64,000 nt of DNA from contig NZ_JAPESW010000016.1 of assembly GCF_028527925.1 (NCBI RefSeq), positions 1 through 64,000 on the forward strand, given 5' to 3'. The notes under the pieces were generated by a model. That model saw only the letters and a list, made by a program, of their open reading frames with translations, did no database searches and was not told the DNA's origin. Source of the DNA: Cellulomonas fimi. Its GTDB lineage: Bacteria > Actinomycetota > Actinomycetes > Actinomycetales > Cellulomonadaceae. This document shows, in pieces, positions 34,073 to 45,096 of this stretch; the first letter of the stretch is position 1, and every line of letters starts with the position of its first letter. The translations under genes and the position numbers were made by a program.

Positions 34073-34341
34073 GCCGCTTCGTCGTGTTCTACGAGCCCGC
34101 CGACGACGTCCTCACGGTCGGGGCGCCGCACATGCCGGCCCACTCGGCGCACGTCGACGCCGCCGCGGAGCGGGGCGACCTGCTGGCCGTCGGCGTGTTC
34201 GAGGACCCCCAGCGCCACGGGTCGATGTGCGTGCTGGTCAGCCGGGAGGCCGCGGAGCGGTTCGTCCGCGAGGACCCGTTCGTCGTCAACGGCGTGGTGC
34301 GCTCGCACCGGATCCTGGAGTGGCACGACATCCTTGCCTGA
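34069..34341 (+). CDS. YciI family protein
   Basis: Small dimeric alpha-beta protein, 90 aa. FVVFYEPADDV at the start, MPAHSAHVDAAAERGDLLAVGVFEDP with the conserved His-Asp pair, and FVREDPFVVNGVVRSHRILEW near the end define the family. A few members act as dehalogenase- or lyase-like enzymes, but most have no known reaction. Coupled to the SRPBCC gene by a four-base overlap, completing the arsR operon, which ends at a strong hairpin. Confidence 0.92.
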   Translation: MSRFVVFYEPADDVLTVGAPHMPAHSAHVDAAAERGDLLAVGVFEDPQRHGSMCVLVSREAAERFVREDPFVVNGVVRSHRILEWHDILA

Positions 34342-34404
34342 GGACCCGGGCAGGGCCCGGACGGGGCCCACGGGAGCCCTCCGGATGACGGCCCGGCCGG
34401 GATG

Positions 34405-34442
34405 CGACGAGGCCCGGACCGTGGAAGGTCCGGGCCTCGTCG
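34405..34442. terminator. bidirectional hairpin terminator
   Basis: Sixteen-base perfect stem CGACGAGGCCCGGACC (34405-34420) and GGTCCGGGCCTCGTCG (34427-34442) with loop GTGGAA, between convergent YciI and zinc-ribbon genes. Confidence 0.85.
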
Positions 34443-34462
34443 TGCGAGTGTCGTGCGGTGCC

Positions 34463-34672
34463 TCAGCGGGCGGCGCCGGTGCCGGCGCCGTGCTCGGCGA
34501 GCAGGCGGTCGGTCTCGTCGTGGACGTGCGTCGCGACGTCCGCGAACTTCGGCGCGTGCTCACGCGCGTGGTGCGCGCAGAACAGCAGCTCGCCCACGGG
34601 AAGCACCACGCGGACGTAGGCCTGGGCACCGCAGCGGTCGCAACGGTCGGCTGCGGTCAACGGCTCGGTCAT
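34463..34672 (-). CDS. small zinc-ribbon protein (DUF7455-like)
   Basis: 69-aa protein. TAADRCDRCGAQAYVRVVLPVGELLFCAHHAREH gives a CxxC plus CxxH zinc site. The C-terminal helix is KFADVATHVHDETDRLL. Such proteins lie next to parE and the principal sigma factor in many actinobacteria, function unknown. ATG 34672 is chosen because the family starts close to the zinc site; a GTG further upstream is possible. Divergent from parE. Confidence 0.85.
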   Translation of the reverse strand: MTEPLTAADRCDRCGAQAYVRVVLPVGELLFCAHHAREHAPKFADVATHVHDETDRLLAEHGAGTGAAR

Positions 34673-34856
34673 GGTCCCTGTCACGTCTCCATACAACCAT
34701 CCCGGACGCGGATCCATCTCACCGGCAGCGGGTGGTTCGCTCCCGGCGTACCGGCTTTCCCCCGGTCGGGGCGAGATCGTGTCCGGACCGTGTCCGACCC
34801 GTGTCCCGGGCGTGTCCCGTGCGGCGAGGTGCCGCGATGCTGTCAGGCCGCCCGGC

Positions 34857-34862
34857 TACCAT
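34857..34862 (+). promoter_or_regulatory. parE -10 element, leaderless start
   Basis: TACCAT, six bases (CCCCCC) before GTG 34869. Confidence 0.55.
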
Positions 34863-34868
34863 CCCCCC

Positions 34869-37007
<2,139 letters not shown>

Positions 37008-37015
37008 CGGCACCC

Positions 37016-37042
37016 CCGCCGGCACCGGCACCACACCGGCGG
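37016..37042 (+). terminator. weak hairpin after parE
   Basis: CCGCCGG (37016-37022) and CCGGCGG (37036-37042), seven base pairs. Confidence 0.35.
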
Positions 37043-37101
37043 CACGGACGTCGAGCGGATTTCGGTTGCCGCCGGCGCGGACGCGCGGCGAGGGTGGGAC
37101 G

Positions 37102-38130
37102 GTGACCACCACCTCCCTGCCGCCCATCGCCGAGCGCGCCGCCGCGCCCGCCGACGTCCCGCTGCCCGACCCGTCGCTGGGTCTCACGTGGCGCCCGATC
37201 ACGCGCGACGACGTGCTGGCGCTCAGCGCGCTGGTGACACGGACGGAGGTCGCCGACGGCGTGCCGTACCGGACGGTCGCCGAGGAGATCGACGAGAAGC
37301 TCGAGAGCGAGTGGCGCGACATCCCGCGCGACACGCTCCTCGGTCTGGACGCCGACGGCGTGCCGCGCGCGTGGGCCGAGGTCGACCAGCCCCCGGGCGA
37401 CACGCGTGTCGTGCGGGCGTTCGTCGGGGGAGGCGTCGACCCGGACTGGCGGGGTCGGGGCGTCGGGCGGGCGATCGTGGCGTGGTCGCACGCGCGGGCG
37501 CGCCAGGTGCTCGCGGCGAGCGGCAAGGAGCTGCCCGCCCGGATCGCGGCGTACGTGCCTGACGAGGCGCAGGACGCGGCGCGGCTGCTGACGCGCTCGG
37601 GCATGACCCCCGTGCGCTACTACGCGGAGATGCGCCGCCCGCTGGACGCGCCGCTGCCCGACGCGCCGACGCCCGACGGCGTGCGGATCGTGCCCTGGGC
37701 ACCCGAGCACGACGAGGGTGCGCGCCTCGCGCACAACGCGGCGTTCGCCGACCACTGGGGGAGCGAGCCGCGCAACGCGGCGCAGTGGGTCCACGGCCGC
37801 AGCATGTTCGCGCCGACGTGGAGCCTCGTGGCGCTCGACGGCGACGACCAGGTCGTCGGGTACCTCCTGTCCGGCCGGTACGAGGCCGACTGGGAGGTCA
37901 CCGGCCACTCCGCCGGGTACACCGACCTGCTCGGGGTCGTGCGCGAGTGGCGCGGCCGTGGGCTCGCGTCGGCCCTGCTCGCGACCGTCATGCGCGTCTA
38001 CCGCGAGGACGGCATCGAGTACGCCGAGCTGAGCGTCGACACGGCGAACCGGTCCGGCGCGCACCGCCTGTACACCGCCCTGGGCTACGAGGTGTACGCG
38101 AGCTCGGCGATGTACGCGATCGAGCTGTGA
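37102..38130 (+). CDS. tandem GNAT acetyltransferase
   Basis: Two GNAT domains in one chain of 342 aa, like mycothiol synthase-type proteins. Domain 1 (about 28-170) has VDPDWRGRGVGRAIV as its acetyl-CoA loop, and domain 2 (about 195-342) has YTDLLGVVREWRGRGLASALLATVMRVYREDG, an intact loop, plus VDTANRSGAHRLYTALGYEVY. Substrate unknown; it is not clearly MshD, which has its own motifs. GTG 37102 has GAGGG seven bases upstream. Lies 94 bases after parE on the same strand. Confidence 0.88.
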   Translation: MTTTSLPPIAERAAAPADVPLPDPSLGLTWRPITRDDVLALSALVTRTEVADGVPYRTVAEEIDEKLESEWRDIPRDTLLGLDADGVPRAWAEVDQPPGDTRVVRAFVGGGVDPDWRGRGVGRAIVAWSHARARQVLAASGKELPARIAAYVPDEAQDAARLLTRSGMTPVRYYAEMRRPLDAPLPDAPTPDGVRIVPWAPEHDEGARLAHNAAFADHWGSEPRNAAQWVHGRSMFAPTWSLVALDGDDQVVGYLLSGRYEADWEVTGHSAGYTDLLGVVREWRGRGLASALLATVMRVYREDGIEYAELSVDTANRSGAHRLYTALGYEVYASSAMYAIEL

Positions 38131-38184
38131 CGCCTCCGGGCGACAGCCCGACCAACCGCTCCCGGGGGGCGCCCGACGCCGGTT

Positions 38185-38247
38185 AGCATCGGCGACGGCC
38201 GGACGACGAGGTCCGGCCGCGTGCCGTCCCGGACGCGTGGCGTCCGG
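38185..38247 (+). promoter_or_regulatory. promoter and structured 5-prime leader of YhhN-like gene
   Basis: TAGCAT (38185-38190) is a -10 element. The expected start point meets a nine-base hairpin CGGCCGGAC/GTCCGGCCG (38197-38205, 38212-38220), then a second hairpin CCGGACG/CGTCCGG (38229-38235, 38241-38247), ending four bases before the AGGAGG ribosome site. The first could also terminate the GNAT transcript. Confidence 0.5.
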
Positions 38248-38262
38248 TCCCAGGAGGTCACC

Positions 38263-39030
38263 GTGCTCCGGTCCCTGCCCCTCGCCGCTCGCGTGTGGTC
38301 GGCCCTCTACGTCCTCGACGCCGTTCTGGTGCTCGTCGGCCGTGCAGCGGGTGCCGACACGCTCGCGGAGGTCGCGCAGTGGTGCGCGATGCCGCTGCTC
38401 GCCGCGGCGGTGGTGACGGCGACCCGGTGGCCGCGCGGGCGGCTCGTCACGTGGACGCTCGTCGCGCTCGGCTGCTCCTGGCTCGGCGACACGCTGCCGG
38501 CGACGTCCGGCGGCGACTCCGCCTTCCTGCTCATGGTCGGCGGGTTCCTGCTCGCGCAGGTCGCGTACGTCATGGCGTTCGGCCCCGACGCCCGCCGCTC
38601 GGTCGCGTACCGGCACCCGGGCCGCCTGGTGCCGTACGGCGTCGTGCTCGTCGTCCTCGTCGGGCTGTGCGCGCCGCACGCGGGTGCGCTGCTCGTGCCG
38701 GTCGCGGTGTACGGCGGCGTGCTCGTCGCGATGGCGGTCCTCGCGACCGGCCTGAGCCCGCTCGCGGGCGCTGCGGGCGCGGTGTTCGTCGTGTCCGACG
38801 GTCTGATCGCGCTCGAGGCCTTCGTGCCGACGTGGCACCTGCCTGGCCAGGACGTCTGGGTCATGGTCACGTACCTGGTGGCGCAGGCGATGCTCGCGGC
38901 GGCCGTCGTCGACCGCAACCACGCCGCGCGACGAGCGCGCCCCGTCGCGGCCGGCGCGCCCCGCCCGCCGGCGCCGAAGCCCGACAACGTGGTCACGCTC
39001 GTCGGCTGGACGGGCGCCCCCGTCCGCTGA
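38263..39030 (+). CDS. YhhN-like lysoplasmalogenase family membrane protein
   Basis: Polytopic membrane protein, 255 aa, about seven to eight helices, related to the YhhN/TMEM86 family. WCAMPLLAAAVVTATRW, GCSWLGDTLPA, LLMVGGFLLAQVAYVMAF and VFVVSDGLIALEAF contain the conserved Asp and Gly positions; members hydrolyse the vinyl-ether bond of lysoplasmalogens, though activity of the actinobacterial forms is mostly untested. The C-terminal 30 residues are a Pro/Ala-rich tail. GTG 38263 has AGGAGG. Convergent with parC. Confidence 0.85.
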   Translation: MLRSLPLAARVWSALYVLDAVLVLVGRAAGADTLAEVAQWCAMPLLAAAVVTATRWPRGRLVTWTLVALGCSWLGDTLPATSGGDSAFLLMVGGFLLAQVAYVMAFGPDARRSVAYRHPGRLVPYGVVLVVLVGLCAPHAGALLVPVAVYGGVLVAMAVLATGLSPLAGAAGAVFVVSDGLIALEAFVPTWHLPGQDVWVMVTYLVAQAMLAAAVVDRNHAARRARPVAAGAPRPPAPKPDNVVTLVGWTGAPVR

Positions 39031-39107
39031 CCGGCGCCCGGGACCGGGAGCACGCCGCGCCTGCCGACGCCACCGTCGCGCGGCCGGGCGCGCGGGTGCC
39101 CCGGTGG

Positions 39108-41582
39108 TCAGCCGATCGCGTGGACCGGCACCGTCAGCGGCGTGCCCGACCCGTCCCGGCGCGGGTCCGGCGTCGGCAGGTCGAGCGGCTGACCGGCGGA
39201 CCCGGCTGCCCACGCGGGCCCCGCGCCGACCCAGGCCGCGATGAGCGTGTCCTCGCCCTTGAGGAACCGGTGCGAGCGGACGCCGCCCGTCGCACGGCCC
39301 TTGCCGGGGTAGGCGTCGAACGGCGTCACCTTGGCGGACCCGGCCTGCGTGCCGGGCAGCGCGCTCGACGAGCCCGACACGGTGACGACGAGCGCGTCGC
39401 CGACCTCGTCGGGCCGGACCGCACCGAACGCGACGACGCGCTGGCCGGCCGCGAGCTTGATGCCCGCCATACCGCCCGCGGCACGGCCCTGCGGGCGCAC
39501 CGACGACGCGGCGAAGTGCAGCAGCGAGGAGTCGGAGCTCACGAGCACGAGCTCGTCGTCGTCCGCCGCGGCGACCGCACCGACGACCTCGTCGTCGTCC
39601 CGCAGCGCGACGACGGTCCACTCGTCCTTGTTGCCGGGCACGTCGCCCTGCGCGACGCGCTTGACGGTGCCCTGCGCGGTCGCGAGCGCGAGCGTCGGGG
39701 CGTCGGCGGCCAGCGACGCGAGGCCGACGACGCGCTCGCCCGCGGGGAGTGTCACGAGCTCGGCGAGCGGGACGCCGCCCGACAGCGACGGCGGCCCGTC
39801 GGTCGGCGGCAGCGCGGGCAGGTCGAGCACCGACAGGCGCAGGACGCGTCCGCGTGACGTCACGACGCCGATGTCGGCGCGCGCGGTCGTCGGGACGCCC
39901 GCGGCCAGCACGTCGTGCTTCGCACGCCGGGCGTCGGCGGAACGGACGGGCGCGTCGGCACCGGCGGTGCGCGCCAGCAGGCCCGTGCCCGACAGCAGGG
40001 CCCAGCACGGCGAGTCCTCGATCTCGAGCGGCGTGGCCGACGTGCGCGCGGCGGGCGCGCCCGACACCGACGTGCCGCCCGCGGACTCCAGCAGGATCGT
40101 GCGGCGCGGCGTGCCGTAGGTCGCGGCGACCTCGGCCATCTCGTCGGAGACGAGGACGCGCAGGCGCTGCTCGTCGCGCAGGATCGCCTCGAGCTCGGCG
40201 ATCTCCGCGAGCAGCTGCTCCTTCTCGCGCTCGAGCTCGAGGCGGGAGAACTTCGTCAGGCGGCGCAGGCGCAGCTCGAGGATGTACTCGGCCTGCGGCT
40301 CGGACAGGTCGAACACCGTCTGCAGGCGCGTGCGGGCGGAGTCCGCGTCGTCGGACGAGCGGATGACCTGGATGACCTCGTCGATGTCGAGGATCGCGAT
40401 CAGCAGGCCCTCGACGAGGTGCAGGCGCTCCTGCCGCTTGGCGAGCCGGAACCGGGACCGACGACGCACCACGGAGATGCGGTGGTCGACCCACACCTGG
40501 AGCAGCTCGCGCAGGCCGAGCGTCCGCGGCTGGCCGTCGACGAGCGCGACGTTGTTGATGGAGAACGAGTCCTCGAGCGGCGTGAACCGGTAGAGCTGCT
40601 CGAGCACGGCCTCGGGGTGGAAGCCCGTCTTGACCTCGATGACGAGGCGCAGGCCGTGCTGGCGGTCCGTGAGGTCGACCGCGTCGGAGATGCCCGAGAG
40701 CTTCTTGCTCTGCACGCCCTCCTTGATCTTCTCGATGACCTTCTCCGGGCCGACCATGTACGGCAGCTCGGTGATGACGATGCCCTTGCGCTTGGGCGTG
40801 ACGTTCTCGACGACCGCGGTCGCGCGCGTCTTGAAGGCGCCGCGTCCCGTCCGGTACGCGTCGCGCACGCCGTCGAGGCCGATGATCTTGCCGCCCGTCG
40901 GCAGGTCGGGCCCGGGCACGAAGCGCATGAGCTCCTCGAGCGTCGCGTCCGGGTGCATCACCAGGTGGCGTGCGGCCGCGACGACCTCGACGAGGTTGTG
41001 CGGCGCCATGTTCGTCGCCATGCCGACCGCGATGCCCGCCGCGCCGTTGACCAGCAGGTTCGGGATCGCCGAGGGCAGCACCTCCGGCTGCGTGAGCTTG
41101 TTGTCGTAGTTCGGCACGAAGTCGACGACGTCCTCGTCGAGGCCAGTCGTCATCGCCGTCGCCGACGGTGCGAGCCGCGCCTCGGTGTACCGCGGGGCGG
41201 CGGGCCCGTCGTCGAGCGAGCCGAAGTTGCCGTGCCCGTCGACGAGCGGCAGCCGGAGCGCGAACGACTGCGCCAGACGCACCATCGCGTCGTAGATCGG
41301 CGCGTCGCCGTGCGGGTGCAGCTTGCCCATGACCTCGCCGACGACGCGCGCCGACTTCACGTACGGCCGGTCGGGGCGCAGGCCCATGTCGGCCATCTGG
41401 AACAGGATGCGCCGCTGCACGGGCTTGAGGCCGTCGCGCGCGTCGGGCAGCGCACGGGAGTAGATGACCGAGTACGCGTACTCGAGGAACGACCCCTCCA
41501 TCTCGGAGGCGACGTCGATGTCGACGATGCGCTCGACGAGGTCCTCGGGAGGGAGGTTCGGGGTCGCGGGGCGACGCGCCAT
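39108..41582 (-). CDS. parC: DNA topoisomerase IV subunit A
   Basis: DNA-cleaving subunit of the type IIA topoisomerase, 824 aa. The active-site Tyr lies in PRYTEARL near residue 131, with [26 protein letters not shown] and [17 protein letters not shown] around it. The tower and coiled coil follow ([20 protein letters not shown]). The C-terminal beta-pinwheel (about 500-824) lacks a QRRGGKG GyrA-box, which argues for decatenation by topoisomerase IV and not negative supercoiling by gyrase. ATG 41582 has GAGGAG upstream. Forms a heterotetramer with ParE at 34869-37007. Confidence 0.93.
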   Translation of the reverse strand: MARRPATPNLPPEDLVERIVDIDVASEMEGSFLEYAYSVIYSRALPDARDGLKPVQRRILFQMADMGLRPDRPYVKSARVVGEVMGKLHPHGDAPIYDAMVRLAQSFALRLPLVDGHGNFGSLDDGPAAPRYTEARLAPSATAMTTGLDEDVVDFVPNYDNKLTQPEVLPSAIPNLLVNGAAGIAVGMATNMAPHNLVEVVAAARHLVMHPDATLEELMRFVPGPDLPTGGKIIGLDGVRDAYRTGRGAFKTRATAVVENVTPKRKGIVITELPYMVGPEKVIEKIKEGVQSKKLSGISDAVDLTDRQHGLRLVIEVKTGFHPEAVLEQLYRFTPLEDSFSINNVALVDGQPRTLGLRELLQVWVDHRISVVRRRSRFRLAKRQERLHLVEGLLIAILDIDEVIQVIRSSDDADSARTRLQTVFDLSEPQAEYILELRLRRLTKFSRLELEREKEQLLAEIAELEAILRDEQRLRVLVSDEMAEVAATYGTPRRTILLESAGGTSVSGAPAARTSATPLEIEDSPCWALLSGTGLLARTAGADAPVRSADARRAKHDVLAAGVPTTARADIGVVTSRGRVLRLSVLDLPALPPTDGPPSLSGGVPLAELVTLPAGERVVGLASLAADAPTLALATAQGTVKRVAQGDVPGNKDEWTVVALRDDDEVVGAVAAADDDELVLVSSDSSLLHFAASSVRPQGRAAGGMAGIKLAAGQRVVAFGAVRPDEVGDALVVTVSGSSSALPGTQAGSAKVTPFDAYPGKGRATGGVRSHRFLKGEDTLIAAWVGAGPAWAAGSAGQPLDLPTPDPRRDGSGTPLTVPVHAIG

Positions 41583-41692
41583 GCGGGAGTGCTCCTCGGT
41601 CCGGTGCGGGATGTGCGCCGCCCATTGTCGCCCGTCCGCGGCGCGTCGCGGGCACGGCACGCGGACACGCACGACGCGGCACCCCGCCCGGA

Positions 41693-41698
41693 TAGCCT
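41693..41698 (+). promoter_or_regulatory. -10 element, leaderless start of GNAT/ACD gene
   Basis: TAGCCT, seven bases before ATG 41706. Confidence 0.5.
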
Positions 41699-41705
41699 GG
41701 CCTGC

Positions 41706-44480
41706 ATGGCAGACGTCGACGAGGACGCGGCGCCCGCCCGCTATCCCGCCGGGTGGGAGGCGGACGTCGTGCTGGCCGACGGGTCGACGACGCACGTGCG
41801 GCCCATCCGACCGAGCGACGCCGACGCGCTGCAGGCGTTCCACGTCGCGCAGTCCGAGCGGTCCACCTACCTGCGCTTCTTCGCGCACCTCGAACGGCTG
41901 CCCGACCGCGACCTGCACCGGCTCGTCAACGTCGACCACGTCGACCGGGTCGCGCTCGTCGCGGTCGCCGCCGACGCGGACGGCGTGGAGCACATCATCG
42001 GCGTCGCCCGCTACGACCGGCTCGTCGGCGAGGCACCCGAGGAGGCCGAGGTCGCGTTCAACGTGTCGGACGCGCACCAGGGTCGCGGGATCGGGTCGGT
42101 GCTCCTCGAGCACCTCGCCGCCGCGGCACGGGAGCGCGGCGTGCGGCGGTTCGTCGCCGACGTGCTGCCGCAGAACGGCCGGATGATCGGCGTCTTCCGG
42201 GAGGCGGGGTACGCCGTCACGCAGCAGACCGAGGACGGCGTCGTGTCCGTCGGCTTCGACATCGACCCGACCGACCGGTCGCTCGCCGTGATCGCCGACC
42301 GCGAGCACCGGGCGGAGGCGCGGTCCGTCCGCGAGCTGCTCGAGGCCGGGACGGTCGTGGTCGTCGGTCCGGGCGCGCAGGACTCCAGCACGCTCGAGGG
42401 CCGGCAGGCGGCACGTGCGGCGGCCAACCTCGTCGCGGGCGGCGGCGCGACCGTGCACACCGTCGGCGTCGAGCCGGCCGTCGACGGCGCGCACGGTCAC
42501 GCGGCGCTCGCCGACGTGCCGCGCCCCGTCCCGCTCGCCGTCGTCGCCGTGCCGCCCGAGCGCGCGACCGACGTCGTGCGCGCGCTCGCGCCGCTCGGCG
42601 TGCGCGGCGTCGTCCTGCTCTCGACGGGGTTCGCCGAGACCGGCGCCGACGGGCTGGCCCTCCAGCGCACGCTCCTGCGCGTGGCGCACGCCGCGGGCAT
42701 CCGCATCGTGGGACCGGCGTCGTACGGCGTGCTCGCCGCGGGTCCCGAGGGGCTGCTCAACGCCTCGCTCGAGGGCGACCCGCCGCTGCCCGGCCGCGTC
42801 GGCCTGTTCTGCCAGTCGGCGCCTCTCGCGGTCGCGCTGATCCGCGGCGTGCAGCGCCGCGGCCTCGGCCTCGCGGAGTTCGTGTCCGCGGGGCACCGCG
42901 CCGACGTGTCCGGCAACGACCTCATGCAGTTCTGGGCCGACGACGACGGCACGGACGTCGTCGGGCTGTACCTCGAGTCGATCGGCAACCCGCGCAAGTT
43001 CTCCCGCGTGGCGCGTCGGCTCTCGTCGGTGAAGCCGGTCGTCGTCGTGACCGCGGGCCGGTCGGGCCACGTCGTCCCGCCCGGTCACGCCGTGCGGCCG
43101 ACCTACGCGCCGCCGCGCACGCTGACCGAGGTCATGCGGCAGTCGGGCGTCATCCGCGTCGACAACACCCACCAGATGCTCGACGTCGCGCAGCTGCTCG
43201 CGCACCAGCCGCTGCCCCGCGGGCGCCGCGTCGCGGTCCTCGCGTCGTCCGCGTCGGTCGCCGCGCTCGTCGCGGAGGCGGTGTCTGCCGGCGGCCTCGT
43301 GCTGTCGGGTCACGTCGCGCTCCTGGCGGAGGACGCCGACGACGACGAGATCCGTGCGACCGTCGCGGCGGTGTACGACGACCCCACCACGGACGTCGTC
43401 GTCGTGGTGCGGATCCCCACGCTGGGCCCGGTCGGGGAGACCCTGCCGCGCGAGGTCGCGGCCGCCGCCGCCAGGACCGGCTGCACGACGGTCGCGTCCG
43501 TCCTGGGCCTGCACGGCGTGACACCCGAGCTCACGGCGCTCGACGCGGACGGCCGGTCGTGGACGGTGCCCGCGTACAGCACGCCCGAGGACGCGGCCCT
43601 CGCGCTCGGCCACGCGTCCCGCTACGCGCGCTGGCGGGCGGCCGACCGCGGCCGGCCGCTGCACCCCGACGGCGTCGACACGCGCGCCGCGCGACGGCTC
43701 GTCGCCGGGTGGCTCGCCGAGGCGGCGCCCGCACGCCCCGAGGAGCCCGACACGACCCGCTGGCCGCCCGGCGTCGCACCCGAGGGCACGGTCGACCTCG
43801 ACGTCGGGCGCACGTCCGCGCTGCTCGCGACGGTCGGCGTGCACGTCCTGCCGTCGTTCCCCGTGCACGACGCCGACGAGGCGGTCGAGGTCGCGACGCG
43901 GATCGGCTGGCCGGTCGCGCTCAAGACGACCGTGCCCGCGCTACGGCACCGCGCCGACCTCGGCGGCGTCCGGCTCGACGTGGCCGACGAGGCGGAGCTG
44001 CGGTCCGACGTGGCGCAGGTCCTCGCGCTCGGCGCCGCGCACCGTCCCCACGGCGACGGCGCGCCGCTCGAGGTGCAGGCCATGGCTCCGCACGGGTCCG
44101 CCTGCGTCGTGCGCTCCACCGAGGACCCCCTCTACGGGCCGATCATCAGCTTCGGCCTGGCGGGTGACGCGTCCGACCTGCTGGGCGACGTGTCGTACGG
44201 CGTGCCGCCCCTCACGGACGTCGACGTCGCCGAGCTCGTGCGGTCCGCACGTGCCGCCCCGCGCCTGTTCGGCTACCGCGGGCTGCCCGCGGTCGACGTC
44301 GCCGCGCTCGAGGACGTCATCGCGCGCGTGTCCGTGCTCGCCGACGACCTGCCCGGCCTGCGCTCGCTCGAGCTCAACCCGGTCGTCGTGTCCGAGCACG
44401 GCGCGGTCGTCCTCGGCGCCCGCGCGACCCTCGCACCCGCCGACCGAGCCGACTCGACGCGGCGGCTGCCCCGTGCGTGA
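41706..44480 (+). CDS. GNAT plus NDP-forming acyl-CoA synthetase-like fusion
   Basis: Multidomain protein, 924 aa, of the Pat/PatZ-like lysine acetyltransferase group with GNAT first. The GNAT domain (about 18-190) has VSDAHQGRGIGSVLLEHLAAAARERG. Then come a CoA-binding Rossmann domain (about 215-350), a succinyl-CoA-ligase-like flavodoxin domain (about 360-640) and an ATP-grasp domain (about 690-905; IGWPVALKTTVPALRHRADLGGVRLDV and LELNPVVV). Relatives acetylate metabolic enzymes such as acetyl-CoA synthetase, the ligase part acting as a sensor. Heads an operon with DUF5998, phosphodiesterase and tdk. Confidence 0.9.
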   Translation: MADVDEDAAPARYPAGWEADVVLADGSTTHVRPIRPSDADALQAFHVAQSERSTYLRFFAHLERLPDRDLHRLVNVDHVDRVALVAVAADADGVEHIIGVARYDRLVGEAPEEAEVAFNVSDAHQGRGIGSVLLEHLAAAARERGVRRFVADVLPQNGRMIGVFREAGYAVTQQTEDGVVSVGFDIDPTDRSLAVIADREHRAEARSVRELLEAGTVVVVGPGAQDSSTLEGRQAARAAANLVAGGGATVHTVGVEPAVDGAHGHAALADVPRPVPLAVVAVPPERATDVVRALAPLGVRGVVLLSTGFAETGADGLALQRTLLRVAHAAGIRIVGPASYGVLAAGPEGLLNASLEGDPPLPGRVGLFCQSAPLAVALIRGVQRRGLGLAEFVSAGHRADVSGNDLMQFWADDDGTDVVGLYLESIGNPRKFSRVARRLSSVKPVVVVTAGRSGHVVPPGHAVRPTYAPPRTLTEVMRQSGVIRVDNTHQMLDVAQLLAHQPLPRGRRVAVLASSASVAALVAEAVSAGGLVLSGHVALLAEDADDDEIRATVAAVYDDPTTDVVVVVRIPTLGPVGETLPREVAAAAARTGCTTVASVLGLHGVTPELTALDADGRSWTVPAYSTPEDAALALGHASRYARWRAADRGRPLHPDGVDTRAARRLVAGWLAEAAPARPEEPDTTRWPPGVAPEGTVDLDVGRTSALLATVGVHVLPSFPVHDADEAVEVATRIGWPVALKTTVPALRHRADLGGVRLDVADEAELRSDVAQVLALGAAHRPHGDGAPLEVQAMAPHGSACVVRSTEDPLYGPIISFGLAGDASDLLGDVSYGVPPLTDVDVAELVRSARAAPRLFGYRGLPAVDVAALEDVIARVSVLADDLPGLRSLELNPVVVSEHGAVVLGARATLAPADRADSTRRLPRA

Positions 44481-44520
44481 GCGCGGCACGCACCCCCGCG
44501 GCGGTGGGAGGATGGGCGCC

Positions 44521-45096
44521 GTGCCAGCAGTATCTGACGACCTGCGCGACGACCTGCACCGCGCCGGCTACTACCCGGAGCTCGTGGCCGACGTCCTCGA
44601 CGTGGCGCTCGCGGACGAGCCCGTGGTCGCCCACCTCGTCCACCCGGAGACGACGTTCGACGCGTCCGAGGTCCGCCGCCACGTGACGGTCCTCGTGCTC
44701 ACCCCGACGCGGCTCGTCGTCGCGCACGTCGACGACCAGGCCGCCGACTCGGAGAACCCGTCGCCGAGCGCGTCCGCGACGACCGAGGCGGTCCCGCTCG
44801 CCGAGCTGCGGTCCGTCGCGCTCACCCACGTCGTGCCCCGCCCGGAGACGCACCGCGCGGGGACGCCGCCGACCGAGCTCACGCTCGCGATCGGCTGGGG
44901 TGCGGTGTCGCGCGTCGACCTCGAGCCCGCGACGTGCGGCGACCCCGCGTGCGAGGCCGACCACGGCCTGACGGGCACGCTCACGCCCGACGACGTCGTC
45001 GTGCGCGTGAGCGCCGCCGCCGAGGGCCTCGACTCGGTCCGCGCCGCGGCGACGTTCGCGCGGCAGCTGTCCGCCGCCAGCGCGCGCGGTCGATGA
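44521..45096 (+). CDS. DUF5998 family protein
   Basis: Actinobacterial protein of 191 aa, function unknown. VSDDLRDDLHRAGYYPELVADVLDVALADEPVVAHLVHPETTFD is the conserved N-terminus, and VRRHVTVLVLTPTRLVVAHVDDQ begins a PH-like beta domain. The segment THVVPRPETH and the motif TCGDPACEADHGLTGTLTPDD with two Cys follow. GTG 44521 is preferred over ATG 44512, since GGGAGG touches the latter. Its stop overlaps the next gene (ATGA). Gene order with tdk and sepH is conserved in the phylum. Confidence 0.8.
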   Translation: MPAVSDDLRDDLHRAGYYPELVADVLDVALADEPVVAHLVHPETTFDASEVRRHVTVLVLTPTRLVVAHVDDQAADSENPSPSASATTEAVPLAELRSVALTHVVPRPETHRAGTPPTELTLAIGWGAVSRVDLEPATCGDPACEADHGLTGTLTPDDVVVRVSAAAEGLDSVRAAATFARQLSAASARGR

